64,000 nucleotides of DNA from Pseudomonas reinekei (lineage in GTDB: Bacteria > Pseudomonadota > Gammaproteobacteria > Pseudomonadales > Pseudomonadaceae): NCBI RefSeq assembly GCF_001945365.1, contig NZ_MSTQ01000004.1:415354-479353 (forward strand), written 5' to 3'. The notes under the pieces are model-generated. The model saw only the letters and a list, made by a program, of their open reading frames with translations. It had not been told where the DNA came from and ran no database searches. Shown here one piece after another: positions 1-9,469 of the stretch. Each line of letters begins with the position of its first letter. The stretch's first letter is position 1. The position numbers and the translations under genes were made by a program.

Positions 1-730
1 TCTGCAACAAATGCGAGAACACCGCATGCAGATCATCCGAAGCACTGTCCTCATCGAGGTTGAGCTTGCTGTCGATGTGATCCATGTGATGCATCATCAG
101 GTTCACCGCCAGTTCGCCGTCGCGCTTTTCGATGGCATCGATCAACTGGGTGTGCTCGTCGTAGGAGCAGTGGGAACGGTTGCCACTCTCATACTGGGCA
201 ATGATCAGCGATGTCTGGGACACCAGGCTGCGCTGGAAGCTGATCAACGGCGCATTTTTCGCCGCCTCGGCCAGTTTCAGGTGGAATTCGCCCGACAAAC
301 GGATACCGGCACCGCGATCACCACGGGAAAAGCTGTCGCGTTCGTCGTTGACCATCTGGCGCAACTCGGCGATCTGCTCGGCGGTGGCGTGCTGGACGGC
401 CAGTTCGGTGATCGCGCGCTCCACCAGACGGCGAGCCATGAACACCTGGCGGGCTTCTTCGACGCTCGGGCTGGCGACCACGGCGCCACGATTCGGACGC
501 AGCAGCACCACGCCTTCATGGGCCAGGCGCGACAAGGCGCGGCGAATGATGGTGCGGCTGACCCCGAAAATTTCCCCCAGCGCTTCTTCGCTCAACTTGG
601 TGCCGGGCGCCAGACGCTGTTCGAGGATGGCCTCGAAGATATGCGCGTAGACAATATCGTCCTGGGTACCGCTACGGCCGGCTTTGCCTGCTCGCGGTTG
701 TTTCTTTAGGGGCTGCAACTGTTCGTTCAT
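1..730 (-). CDS. GntR/FadR-family transcriptional regulator (3' end outside window)
   Basis: The reverse strand stays open from an ATG at 730 to the left edge, so about 243 codons are visible and the C-terminus is missing. Residues about 25-90 form a GntR winged helix, including the stretch LSEEALGEIFGVSRTIIRRA. The helical part that follows looks like the FCD ligand-binding domain of the FadR subfamily, with a late MMHHMDHID run that supplies the metal-binding histidines usual in that domain. It is divergent from the BenE-like transporter gene at 986, and the 255 bp between them should hold both promoters. Regulation of that transporter is therefore likely, but the ligand cannot be read from the sequence. 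Confidence 0.88.
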   Translation of the reverse strand, partial: MNEQLQPLKKQPRAGKAGRSGTQDDIVYAHIFEAILEQRLAPGTKLSEEALGEIFGVSRTIIRRALSRLAHEGVVLLRPNRGAVVASPSVEEARQVFMARRLVERAITELAVQHATAEQIAELRQMVNDERDSFSRGDRGAGIRLSGEFHLKLAEAAKNAPLISFQRSLVSQTSLIIAQYESGNRSHCSYDEHTQLIDAIEKRDGELAVNLMMHHMDHIDSKLNLDEDSASDDLHAVFSHLLQ

Positions 731-985
731 GGGCACTCGAGTCGGGAGAACTGCGGCGAATTGACCGTGACTGTAATACGGCACAGTGGGTCACTGGCAA
801 GTATCGCGTAAAAAACATGGCGATTGTACACAATGCTTAGTGGCAACACGACTGTACGGCTGTTTGTCACTTCCGCTGTATTGCAACGTTCCATTACGTT
901 TGAGTTTAGGCTTGATCTCAGAATTCGCTGCCAAGCACGATCTCCTGAAGGGGATGACTTCATCTGTATAAGGAACACCGCCGTC

Positions 986-2176
986 ATGAACGACGCCACG
1001 CGCACGCAATTACGCCCCCTGGCCGACACGTCACCGTCGGCGATCGTTGCCGGGTTCATCGCGATGATGACCGGTTACACCAGTTCGCTGGTGCTGATGT
1101 TCCAGGCCGGACAAGCGGCAGGCCTGACCAGCGGGCAGATTTCGTCGTGGATCTGGGCAATTTCCATCGGCATGGCGGTGTGCTCGATTGGCCTGTCCTT
1201 GCGCTATCGCACGCCAATCACCATTGCCTGGTCGACCCCGGGCGCCGCGCTGCTGATCACCAGCCTCGGCGGCGTGTCCTACGGCGAAGCCATCGGTGCC
1301 TACATTACCTGTGCCGTGCTGGTGACGATTTGCGGCCTGACCGGCAGTTTCGAGCGCCTGGTGAAAAAGATCCCGGCTTCGTTGGCGGCCGCTTTGCTGG
1401 CGGGCATTCTGTTCAAGATCGGCAGCGAAATCTTCGTCGCCGCCCAGCATCGTACGGCGCTGGTCCTGGGCATGTTCGTCACCTATTTGCTGGTCAAACG
1501 CCTGTCGCCTCGCTACGCGGTGCTGGCGGCGTTGTTGATCGGTACCGCGTTATCCGGCTTCATGGGGTTGCTGGATTTCAGCGGTTTCCATCTGGAAGTA
1601 GCCACGCCGGTCTGGACCACACCGCACTTCTCCCTCGCCGCGACAATCAGCATCGGCATTCCGCTGTTCGTGGTGGCGATGACCTCGCAAAACATGCCCG
1701 GCATCGCCGTATTACGCGCCGACGGCTATAACGTGCCGGCCTCACCGCTGATCACCACGACAGGCATCGCTTCGCTGCTGTTGGCGCCGTTCGGCTCCCA
1801 TGGCATCAACCTCGCAGCGATCAGTGCCGCCATCTGCACCGGGCCGCATGCCCACGAGGATCGCAACAAACGCTACACAGCCGCCGTCTGGTGCGGGATT
1901 TTCTACGGGATTGCCGGGGTATTCGGCGCGACGCTGGCGGCATTGTTTGCGGCATTGCCCAAGGAACTGGTGCTTTCGATTGCCGCGCTGGCGTTGTTTG
2001 GCTCGATCATCAACGGCCTGAGCATTGCCATGAGCGAAGTGAAGGAGCGTGAGGCGGCGCTGATCACCTTCATGGTCACGGCGTCGGGGCTGACGCTGTT
2101 TTCCATTGGTTCGGCGTTTTGGGGGATTGTGGCGGGGGTTGTGACAATGGTGATTTTGAATTGGCGCAAGGCCTGA
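986..2176 (+). CDS. BenE-family benzoate/H+ symporter-like transporter
   Basis: This 396-residue inner-membrane protein has about twelve hydrophobic segments. It carries features of the BenE family, such as ITIAWSTPGAALL near the N-terminus and a TSQNMPGIAVLRADGY region in the middle. The family imports benzoate or related carboxylates with protons. I chose ATG 986 because AGGA lies about 11 nt upstream and the protein then begins MNDATRTQLRPL. The reading frame stays open back to 824, but that extension is hydrophilic and unlike the family. It is divergent from the GntR gene and ends just before a bidirectional terminator. It belongs to the core chromosome left of the island. The substrate is inferred from family only. 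Confidence 0.9.
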   Translation: MNDATRTQLRPLADTSPSAIVAGFIAMMTGYTSSLVLMFQAGQAAGLTSGQISSWIWAISIGMAVCSIGLSLRYRTPITIAWSTPGAALLITSLGGVSYGEAIGAYITCAVLVTICGLTGSFERLVKKIPASLAAALLAGILFKIGSEIFVAAQHRTALVLGMFVTYLLVKRLSPRYAVLAALLIGTALSGFMGLLDFSGFHLEVATPVWTTPHFSLAATISIGIPLFVVAMTSQNMPGIAVLRADGYNVPASPLITTTGIASLLLAPFGSHGINLAAISAAICTGPHAHEDRNKRYTAAVWCGIFYGIAGVFGATLAALFAALPKELVLSIAALALFGSIINGLSIAMSEVKEREAALITFMVTASGLTLFSIGSAFWGIVAGVVTMVILNWRKA

Positions 2177-2190
2177 CAGGCATAAAAAAA

Positions 2191-2216
2191 CGGCGACCCT
2201 TGGGTCGCCGTTCTTC
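2191..2216. terminator. Bidirectional rho-independent terminator between benE-like gene and yggL
   Basis: A perfect 9-bp inverted repeat (2191-2199 with 2202-2210, cggcgaccc/gggtcgccg) is preceded by a run of A on the left and followed by a T-rich stretch on the right. It lies between two convergent genes and can stop transcription from both sides. Confidence 0.85.
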
Positions 2217-2224
2217 TCAGGACA

Positions 2225-2533
2225 TCAAGCTACCGGATTGATCGGCTTTTCCGGGTACCAGACATCGATCAGCGGGCTGACCGTTGCTTCGGTCAGTTCG
2301 CTGCGGCCTTTGAGCCAGGCTTCAACCGCTGCACGCTGCGCTTCGGAAACCGAGCCACGCTTCTGCAGGCAAACCAGACCGAAGTCGTCGCCGCCAACAT
2401 AACCCAGACCGTTGGCTTCCATGGCTTCTTTGAGGAAAGCGTCGAGGAAAGCATCAATGGCTTCATCAGCCAAATCTTCTTTGAAATCCAGGTTCAGTTC
2501 GAAACCCAGCTCTTGATTTTGACTATTCAGCAT
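2225..2533 (-). CDS. yggL: YggL family 50S ribosome-associated protein, N-terminus replaced by island sequence
   Basis: From residue 7 on (QELGFELNLDF ... PLIDVWYPEKP) this 102-residue protein is a normal YggL (formerly DUF469), a small protein that binds the large ribosomal subunit. Intact family members begin with a basic stretch like MA(T/K)NRSRRLRKK followed by a DEFQELGF-type motif. Here that leader is missing, and the frame instead starts MLNSQN. The break falls at about 2515/2516, exactly where the recombinase island begins. The element supplies a new ATG (2533) with AAGGA about 9 nt upstream, so a shortened YggL without its basic tail may still be made. Only 43 bp separate it from divergent ginA. 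Confidence 0.85.
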   Translation of the reverse strand: MLNSQNQELGFELNLDFKEDLADEAIDAFLDAFLKEAMEANGLGYVGGDDFGLVCLQKRGSVSEAQRAAVEAWLKGRSELTEATVSPLIDVWYPEKPINPVA

Positions 2534-2535
2534 TC
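2505..2535. other. Left junction (attL) of the GInt-type island in yggL
   Basis: Coding identity to yggL stops abruptly at about 2515 and the four-gene recombinase operon starts 60 bp further on. GInt islands insert site-specifically next to ginA and leave imperfect direct repeats at both ends. The exact crossover base cannot be fixed without the right junction or an empty-site strain. Confidence 0.7.
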
Positions 2536-2576
2536 GGTGTCATCCTTGCTGAACGCGTGCTGGCATTGGGGTATCG

Positions 2577-4907
2577 GTGACTATGATGCTGAATGAAGAA
2601 CTGACAATTGTCAAAAAAACCCGCGCTATCCGGAATCACCCACTTATCGCAATCGACCAAAATGTCGGCGATCTGCTCATCCATGCAGCTGCCACGCATG
2701 AGTGCATGTACGACACTCATAGATTCCAAGTCATCCCCTGCTTGAAGCTTTTGGAAGCTTACTGCGAGGTGACGAACCAGCGGATCACTATGGATACGCT
2801 CAAACGCCCTGAGATCGAGAAAATCCTCAAAGAGTTCTGCTCTGCAGTAGCGGGTGGTGTGCTTGTAAATCTTTCAGATCGTAGAGGTAGTGCCATGTGC
2901 CGGGACTTCTACCGCACATTCGCTATAGTCCACAGGATTATGCCGGAAAGCCATCCATGCTCCTGGAGCATCAGGCACTTTTCCCCCAATCCAGAAGTTT
3001 GTAAACGACTGAGCGAAGCATCAGATGACCAACGCTGGTATTGGGCGGGATGGACGATCAAGGGCACAGGACGCGACGTCACTTATTTGCGTCTGGCCCC
3101 CCTCGCTCATATCTACGGTCGTGAATATGTCGATAGTATTTATACGAATCTAAGAAAATACTACGGCAACAGACCTGGATCATTACGCCACCAATGGAAT
3201 AAAATGTTTGATTATCTCTCAGAATGCCATGTCAAATGGCCCGCCAGGAGCTTCTCAACTGCGACTGGGGTGATGAGATTCATGCACGAATTCACGCGTT
3301 TTTATTTCACTCAGGCTCAAACTTTAGGAAATGACGCCCAATCTGAAATTAAAAGTTGGGTACAGTTCCTAACAGGCGTGGAAAACTGTCTTTGCAAAAG
3401 CGGCGTATGGGCAAAACTATCATCATCGATAAAAAGGCCACCACCTTCAACAAAGCATGGATCACAAACCAAAATCACGAAAGGCGATAATGGTTTATTA
3501 ACTCAAGAGAAACTTCTTACCAGCATCCCCCTTCACATTACCGACACAGAAGCGATAGAACTGTTGTTTTTTCACATAAAAAATGACATCTCCGCCGTCC
3601 GAAAATGGGCTACTTATCATGCAGATAGCCTTATATCTCGAAATCGATATCGGACATCTTTGGCAAAAACTGGAACGCCTATTTCGTACTGGGCAAAGGA
3701 AGTAATTGATCGCTATACGCTCGCAGATATCTGCGCAACACTTGAAGATCCCACGTCAAAAACTCCCCCTGAATTTCTTTGTAAGGTTTATGAGCACAAT
3801 ACAGGACTTCCATGCAGTGCGATTCAACTTGCCAATCACTTCGGGCTATCGGTGTCACGTAGTCTTTTCCCACACCAGTGCCTGTTGGTCATGGAGCATC
3901 CTGCGATCACTACTGATTTTTTAAGAAATTTCGAACTATACAACGAAGATAATCAACTTGCAGGCTTAGACAGAGAAAATCGACATTTTACCGGCTACAA
4001 AATGCGCAAGCCTCCTGATCAGCGCGAGCAAATTATAAAATTATCTGATGCCGCCTATGATCGGGCGTGCGAAATAATAGAGATAACATCACGGGCAAGA
4101 AATATTTTGAAACTCAATGGAGATGACGCGCATCGCTATTTGTTCTTAGCGACAGGACAGGCATTTTCATACCCACGACGATCAAGAGCCACTATATTTA
4201 ACAACTCCATCTACACTAACAATAAAATGCTACGCCAACAGATGATTGATGAGTTTAGCCCATATCTAAGCCTGCCCGAAACTGAGCTGGTAGATTTCAT
4301 CGAGAGGGTCCGTCTTTCGACGATACGGGCTTCTAGAGCAGTGGAAATTTTCCTAGAGACAAAAAGCACCGAGACCATGTCTAAGGCATTAGGACATACA
4401 CACTATTATCCCGACTTATTAAGCCATTACCTTCCAGACCCCATCCTTGCCTTTATCAAATCGCGTTGGATCCGAATTTTTCAAAAAGCAATCATATGCG
4501 AAGCAATGAAAGATAGCGAGGATTTACTGAGAGCAACCAACTTTCAAAATATGGATGAATTACACACTTTCCTCGCAAATCATGCAATTAAAGAGATTCC
4601 AACCCAGGCCTCGGACCCGGATCGGTTGAATGACAGAAAGGTCACAGATGGTAGCGAAGCCATTTTCTCTATCGGGGTGGGCTTTCTGGCTTCACTCTTA
4701 TCCTTAGATGCGGCCGTTAGGTCTTCAACTAACCGCGACCAAGTATGTGGCAAAGCAAAATATTGGGCTTCAATAGCGGACCATATAAAATCTGAAATCA
4801 CCAACGGACATAAGAGGCTACAAAAACAATATCTTAAAACCGCACTAAAGTTAGTTGACCCAAAAAAAATGGAGAAATTAATATATGTCCCATCTCACTG
4901 GATATGA
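2577..4907 (+). CDS. ginA: GinA-like tyrosine-recombinase family protein
   Basis: This is the first gene of the recombination operon, encoding 776 residues. The last third resembles a degenerate tyrosine recombinase: a TIRASR segment near residue 581 stands where HxxR is expected, followed by KALGHTHYYPDLLSHY around 604-619 with the LGH box and a candidate tyrosine. The canonical His of HxxR is not apparent, so catalysis is uncertain and a structural or accessory role is possible. I list the GTG at 2577, with GGGG 5 nt upstream; the in-frame ATGs at 2583 and 2586 are alternatives. Its end overlaps ginB by 23 bp. Base composition is visibly more AT-rich than the core genes. In GInt elements all four gin genes are needed for integration and excision. 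Confidence 0.8.
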   Translation: MTMMLNEELTIVKKTRAIRNHPLIAIDQNVGDLLIHAAATHECMYDTHRFQVIPCLKLLEAYCEVTNQRITMDTLKRPEIEKILKEFCSAVAGGVLVNLSDRRGSAMCRDFYRTFAIVHRIMPESHPCSWSIRHFSPNPEVCKRLSEASDDQRWYWAGWTIKGTGRDVTYLRLAPLAHIYGREYVDSIYTNLRKYYGNRPGSLRHQWNKMFDYLSECHVKWPARSFSTATGVMRFMHEFTRFYFTQAQTLGNDAQSEIKSWVQFLTGVENCLCKSGVWAKLSSSIKRPPPSTKHGSQTKITKGDNGLLTQEKLLTSIPLHITDTEAIELLFFHIKNDISAVRKWATYHADSLISRNRYRTSLAKTGTPISYWAKEVIDRYTLADICATLEDPTSKTPPEFLCKVYEHNTGLPCSAIQLANHFGLSVSRSLFPHQCLLVMEHPAITTDFLRNFELYNEDNQLAGLDRENRHFTGYKMRKPPDQREQIIKLSDAAYDRACEIIEITSRARNILKLNGDDAHRYLFLATGQAFSYPRRSRATIFNNSIYTNNKMLRQQMIDEFSPYLSLPETELVDFIERVRLSTIRASRAVEIFLETKSTETMSKALGHTHYYPDLLSHYLPDPILAFIKSRWIRIFQKAIICEAMKDSEDLLRATNFQNMDELHTFLANHAIKEIPTQASDPDRLNDRKVTDGSEAIFSIGVGFLASLLSLDAAVRSSTNRDQVCGKAKYWASIADHIKSEITNGHKRLQKQYLKTALKLVDPKKMEKLIYVPSHWI

Positions 4908-6957
4908 GTTTTTAAATGATTTAGAAGAATTTGACGAATCGCCATACAAGACCGCGACATGGTTACAGAATGATTTCGAGAGTTGTATTTGGCAAATCCA
5001 GACCTCCCAAAAGAAACCAATTTTTCTAGACTGGCAGATTCCTCTTTGGAATGGAAGTCTCCTCACCTCCTCAGAAAACTCACTACTTCTCAATTCGCTT
5101 AAGCACCTTTTGATTATCACTACAGATGGTGCAAGCGGAGAATTCGCCAATCTCTCGCCGAAAACGAAAAATATTCGGTTGAGATGCAGCATGAGAGCAA
5201 TTGACTACCTTCTTATCCATTCTCGCAGTCTAGAACTTGTGGAACATGGCTTAGCCACATTGGACTCGGACTCACTAAAGGGAATTTTGGACAAACTTGC
5301 ATCCATTCCAAGTAGTGAAGACTCCATCTATGACTGGCATAATAGGGTAAGCATTTTTTGCAAAAACTTGCTTAACAAGCTGAGCGAGCAAGACATCAAC
5401 GATATACTTTCTAAATATCCGGCAATGAAGATTGTAACCGATGATCAAGTGGAGAACTTCAAGCTAGACATTTCTATAAAAGAAATACCAAAGATTAGAG
5501 CAGCACTCATGCGATTCGGATTTTTCGCCAAAACCGATGGCTACGCTCTTGCGGCAAACACTCGCAAACTCTCAGAACATTTATACACAGACACTCTACG
5601 AGGAAAGGACACGAAGAAACCAGCATTGCATGCACTCGCCTTCTTCCCAAACGAGCCCACACACCGCCGGGAATATCCAACAGTATTAGTAACCACTGGA
5701 ACACCAAAAAATTTGCAGATTGACTATTACTTATACTATAGAAATTTCTTCTCCTGCATCTCAGCTCTAGCAAAAATAGGGCTACCCGCCCCTGTCGATC
5801 TTGACGCAATTGAAAACTATATACCGCCGGTTGCTAACGCTGCTCGATTCAAAAGCGTCCCTTCGAAAAATCTTTTATTACTATTCAGGAAAAGCGTACA
5901 GCTACACATTTCACACGGCAGGAAAATTCTGAATGGATTCATTAAAATAGCCGCACACTGTCATAAACTAAATATTCCGATGTTTCATCTTTCGAATGAA
6001 GAATTTCTGGAAATTATCGGTCCCGAGCTTCACCAGCTTGGAGTTAGAGCACTTGGACTTTCCAGCTTTTCAAAACCGACCGGTGGTCCCAGAAAAACCC
6101 GAAAACCGCAGAGAGCTTTATATTACAAACGCTTCAGAGCCAACTACGGACTGCTAGAACTGACCCATATATATATAGGCGCTATCGAGATTATCGTTGG
6201 GACAATGATGGCTAGACGAATGGATGAATTAGTAACATTGGAATCCGCAAAGTGCCTCGACAAAACTAAGACATGGCTAATATTTAATATGGCAAAGTCG
6301 ACCCGCGGAGCATTAGGCCTCAGACAAATAGAATCACGGCCAATTGATACTATCGCGGTTGAAATGATAGAAGAGTTGATTCGATTCCAAAAAATCCTTA
6401 AGCGTCTCGGCGTAATCAATGAGTTGACCAATCTTTTCGCAAGCCCTCTTCTCACGGGGCGCAGGGGTTTAAAAAAAACCTCACGCTACCTTTATAACCG
6501 CCACTTAGACTTTGCCTGCGATTACTTTGAAAGTGAAATCACTACATCAGGCCAACGCTATTACATCCGCCAACATCAACTGAGACGTTTCTTTGCAATA
6601 ATGTTTTTTTATACAAACACTTTCGGAGACCTTGACACTCTCCGATGGATGCTAGGCCACCGGGATATTGAGCATGTTTGGCGATATTTGACTGAGTGCC
6701 TCACACCTAAAGACATACAAGGAGCAAGCGCGCGTTACTTTGCTGATCTCGCCAAACTGGGGCGACTTGAAAACTATCAAAATCTGCAAGATTTACTTTT
6801 TGCCAAATTTGGCACTTCCAAATTTAATTTAGTCAATGAAGAACACATAGAGGAATATATCGCTGGAATGCTTGAGGAAGGTAAAGCCCGTGTTGAACCT
6901 CATTTTTTCAACGATGCAAGCGGGAAATCCATGCGTGTTCTTTTTATCGTATGCTAG
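4885..6957 (+). CDS. ginB: GinB-like tyrosine recombinase
   Basis: A 690-residue protein whose C-terminal third has the tyrosine recombinase signature: catalytic Arg in ARRMDELV (about 444-445), HQLRR (about 564-568) as the HxxR box, LGHRD with His about 592, and WRYL with the nucleophile Tyr about 601. The long N-terminal part has no recognised domain and presumably binds DNA. The start ATG at 4885 has GGAG about 9 nt upstream and lies inside the end of ginA, indicating translational coupling. It should act with GinA, GinC and GinD in site-specific integration and excision of the island. Confidence 0.85.
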   Translation: MSHLTGYEFLNDLEEFDESPYKTATWLQNDFESCIWQIQTSQKKPIFLDWQIPLWNGSLLTSSENSLLLNSLKHLLIITTDGASGEFANLSPKTKNIRLRCSMRAIDYLLIHSRSLELVEHGLATLDSDSLKGILDKLASIPSSEDSIYDWHNRVSIFCKNLLNKLSEQDINDILSKYPAMKIVTDDQVENFKLDISIKEIPKIRAALMRFGFFAKTDGYALAANTRKLSEHLYTDTLRGKDTKKPALHALAFFPNEPTHRREYPTVLVTTGTPKNLQIDYYLYYRNFFSCISALAKIGLPAPVDLDAIENYIPPVANAARFKSVPSKNLLLLFRKSVQLHISHGRKILNGFIKIAAHCHKLNIPMFHLSNEEFLEIIGPELHQLGVRALGLSSFSKPTGGPRKTRKPQRALYYKRFRANYGLLELTHIYIGAIEIIVGTMMARRMDELVTLESAKCLDKTKTWLIFNMAKSTRGALGLRQIESRPIDTIAVEMIEELIRFQKILKRLGVINELTNLFASPLLTGRRGLKKTSRYLYNRHLDFACDYFESEITTSGQRYYIRQHQLRRFFAIMFFYTNTFGDLDTLRWMLGHRDIEHVWRYLTECLTPKDIQGASARYFADLAKLGRLENYQNLQDLLFAKFGTSKFNLVNEEHIEEYIAGMLEEGKARVEPHFFNDASGKSMRVLFIVC

Positions 6958-6966
6958 AGCCAAAAC

Positions 6967-7575
6967 ATGAAAAACGAACCTAAACAAAAAATGATCGATG
7001 CATCTATAAACAGTACTTTTTTACTATTGTTGGATGCCTGTCGCTCTCCGACAACATATATCGATAACGTAGAATTCATAGCCGCACTTAAAAGCCAAGC
7101 AAGCTTGTGCTCTCTAGACATGGAGTTCTCCGTAGACGGGGTGTCTCATTCAATTCTTCCGCTGAGCTTGAACACCCTGAAAAACAAGACAAAGAATAAT
7201 ACTTATGAAAAAAGCCTTCCGTTTCTCGACAAACTTCGGCGACATGCTAAAAAAGCAATATCAGAAACTAGCGCACCAAGCTCAACCACCTTCACAAAGC
7301 GCACCAAATCGGCATTAGAAGATAAAATTCAAAAGCAGAAAGATTCTATCGACCAACTACACGCCATAAATCTGATTCTAACTCAAGCTTTGGCCATCAA
7401 CCGCAGGGACTTACTTACAATCGCCAGTACGAACAATAATGGATTAAGGCAAAAGCGAATAAATGATGCATTAGATCGCATTATAAAAATACTGAGCTTG
7501 AATCCTGAACCTTTCAACGATGTTGCCATCCTTTCAATGAAAACTCATTTGGAACTAGTTCACAATGAAAAGTAG
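6967..7575 (+). CDS. ginC: GinC-like small helical protein
   Basis: A 202-residue, highly charged, helix-rich protein with no enzymatic motif. Residues about 115-150 (DKIQKQKDSIDQLHAINLIL and on) have the heptad-like pattern of a short coiled coil. It starts 9 bp after ginB and overlaps ginD by 11 bp. Its place between two recombinase genes corresponds to the small fourth protein of GInt operons, reported as essential for movement, and is reminiscent of TnpC in Tn554-type elements. A DNA-binding or complex-assembly role is inferred. Confidence 0.75.
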   Translation: MKNEPKQKMIDASINSTFLLLLDACRSPTTYIDNVEFIAALKSQASLCSLDMEFSVDGVSHSILPLSLNTLKNKTKNNTYEKSLPFLDKLRRHAKKAISETSAPSSTTFTKRTKSALEDKIQKQKDSIDQLHAINLILTQALAINRRDLLTIASTNNNGLRQKRINDALDRIIKILSLNPEPFNDVAILSMKTHLELVHNEK

Positions 7576-8980
7576 AATCATTGATTACCCATCCTCATCT
7601 CAACTTTTTTCAATGGTACCAACGCTTCGCCTTTACGATTATATCAGTCTAGACAATATCAAAACGGTTGATGGCAGCAATATGCCCTTCTTAATGTGGC
7701 CGGACGGCACTCCGTGCCTGCTGGCAAACTCCTACATGATTACGCTCCGCATGCAACCAGGTCGCTTTGGTGGGGGCTTTTCAAGACTTGGCAGCAAAGG
7801 AGGTAGCTTTGGTGACTACGCAGGAAAAATAAGCCACCTTATTAGATACTGCTATTATAACAATAAAAACTTCATCTCCCTTACTGACAACGATTTTTAT
7901 AATTTTATCGATGCATTACGCCATGAAACAAAGCCAAACAAACCACAACAACTAAAAAGAACTGAGCGAACAATAACCAGTATAGGCAGAAGATGTTTGA
8001 GCTTTTTAACCCACGTTGGAGAAATAAACCTGGCCCATAATTTTGTTGGAATAAATGGGACAATTTCAATTGAGTTGATCGAGTCAACAGGTTATCGAAA
8101 CGGCAAAGCATTTAAGCATTCCAGTGTTCATCATAGATCTTTTAGGAGTGCTAATGCGAAAAAAAGACGACGTCCAATTGCTCAGGCCACTATTGTTAAA
8201 ATGCGCGATGCGATTGACGACATGTCCACATCAGAGTTTTTATGTAATCGAAGACATCTAATGATATCGCTTTTTGAGGAGACCGGTGCGCGTAGAGGCG
8301 AGATCAGATCGATAATGGTTGGCCAGGTTCTAACTGCAGCGGCAATGGCAAAACCAACAATACTTCTAAATACGCTTAAAAGAGGGGAAGGACAGACTCG
8401 GGAGCTTGCTATTAGTCCAGCGTTGGTCAGCGACATGTTGAACCATGTTCGAACTGATCGCCGTATTACTTTAAAGAAAGTCGGCATTAGTGCTGACCAC
8501 GGATTTCTTTTTATTTCCGAACGAGGAGGACAGCCACTGCAAACTGATACTTTCACCGTGGAGTTTTCACTTATCAGGCGCCATGCAAAACTGGAGGTTC
8601 AAGCCTGCGCACATTTATTCCGACACCTATTCTGCACTAACATTGTTTCCCGACTTATTTCAGAAACACAAAGCCTCAACCCTGACTCGTTTCGACTAAC
8701 ACTTTTGACTGATAAAACTCTAGCCGCGGAAGCAATGAAACAAACTGGCCATACTACTTTGGAAAGCCTACTTAGCTACGTCGACACTGCATTCCGGCAA
8801 AAATCTAGATTTGAACAGATCGTTCGCAACGTGGAAGCCGCTAAAAGCTATGAGACTTATGAGCGTAGGAGAAAACACCTACTACAGCAACTAAAAACAA
8901 AAAGAATTAGTATGGAATCATATATTCAAGAGGAGGAGACGCTTACTGCCCTCATGGAGAAAGAGTTTCTTAACCAATGA
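7565..8980 (+). CDS. ginD: GinD-like tyrosine recombinase
   Basis: This 471-residue protein is the most canonical recombinase of the operon. It has Arg in TGARRGEI (about 243), HLFRH (His 350, Arg 353), TGHTTLESLLSY with His 396, and the nucleophile Tyr 405, giving a full R-H-R-H-Y set. A basic, helical C-terminal tail follows. The start overlaps ginC, so all four genes are translationally linked. It is the most likely strand-cleaving partner for the attachment sites in yggL and on the excised circle. Confidence 0.88.
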   Translation: MKSRIIDYPSSSQLFSMVPTLRLYDYISLDNIKTVDGSNMPFLMWPDGTPCLLANSYMITLRMQPGRFGGGFSRLGSKGGSFGDYAGKISHLIRYCYYNNKNFISLTDNDFYNFIDALRHETKPNKPQQLKRTERTITSIGRRCLSFLTHVGEINLAHNFVGINGTISIELIESTGYRNGKAFKHSSVHHRSFRSANAKKRRRPIAQATIVKMRDAIDDMSTSEFLCNRRHLMISLFEETGARRGEIRSIMVGQVLTAAAMAKPTILLNTLKRGEGQTRELAISPALVSDMLNHVRTDRRITLKKVGISADHGFLFISERGGQPLQTDTFTVEFSLIRRHAKLEVQACAHLFRHLFCTNIVSRLISETQSLNPDSFRLTLLTDKTLAAEAMKQTGHTTLESLLSYVDTAFRQKSRFEQIVRNVEAAKSYETYERRRKHLLQQLKTKRISMESYIQEEETLTALMEKEFLNQ

Positions 8981-8989
8981 ACTTCATAG

Positions 8990-9020
8990 GACGGCAGGCT
9001 AGCGCCGTCACCAGCCGCTT
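8990..9020 (+). terminator. Possible terminator after ginABCD
   Basis: A 6-bp inverted repeat (gacggc 8990-8995 with gccgtc 9004-9009) is followed by a short run of four T. It is weak but correctly placed just after the ginD stop codon. Confidence 0.4.
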
Positions 9021-9388
9021 TTCGGATATCGCATGTTCGGCCATGGCCATTTGACGACAGAAAAACATGCAATCTTTACGATTGGTTTTTCTAGGACCCC
9101 TAATTCTGACAGCGAAGTTCGAGTTTCGAATCTCTTCTATTTCTCCGCTGTTAGTCAAACGTTATTCAAAGATACATGAGTGGCGTGCGTGAAACTTTTT
9201 GTATCGTGGTGCTGAGTAATTAATTTCTGTGGTTCTGCGCTGGACAGCCGCATTCCAATGCGCACCTCTTGCTAGGCGACATTCTTAACCCCACATCTGG
9301 TATCACTCATACATCGAGCGGCCTTGGCTAAGCTGTCGCCCGCGGCGCAGCGCGACGCACAAAGTACTCGATACTCCTGAAGGTTTCT
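9021..9388. other. Non-coding stretch after the recombinase operon
   Basis: I see no convincing gene, RNA or repeat here. The stretch separates the AT-rich recombination module from the cargo and may be scar sequence from earlier cargo exchange. Confidence 0.4.
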
Positions 9389-9469
9389 CTAGATATCACT
9401 ATAATCTTTTGGTTCATACAACCTATCGAAATTACTACCTACCTTACCTTCAGTGGTCATTAGAAAATA

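Noticed and set aside
11..709. 232-codon open frame on the + strand
   Set aside because: It is the complement of the GntR-family regulator read on the - strand; the reverse translation has clear GntR motifs, the forward one does not.
9105..9150. tRNA-like gttcgag-ttcgaatc segment after the recombinase operon
   Set aside because: Only a T-arm-like palindrome is seen; no acceptor, D or anticodon arms fit around it, and the island's attachment target is yggL, not a tRNA gene.
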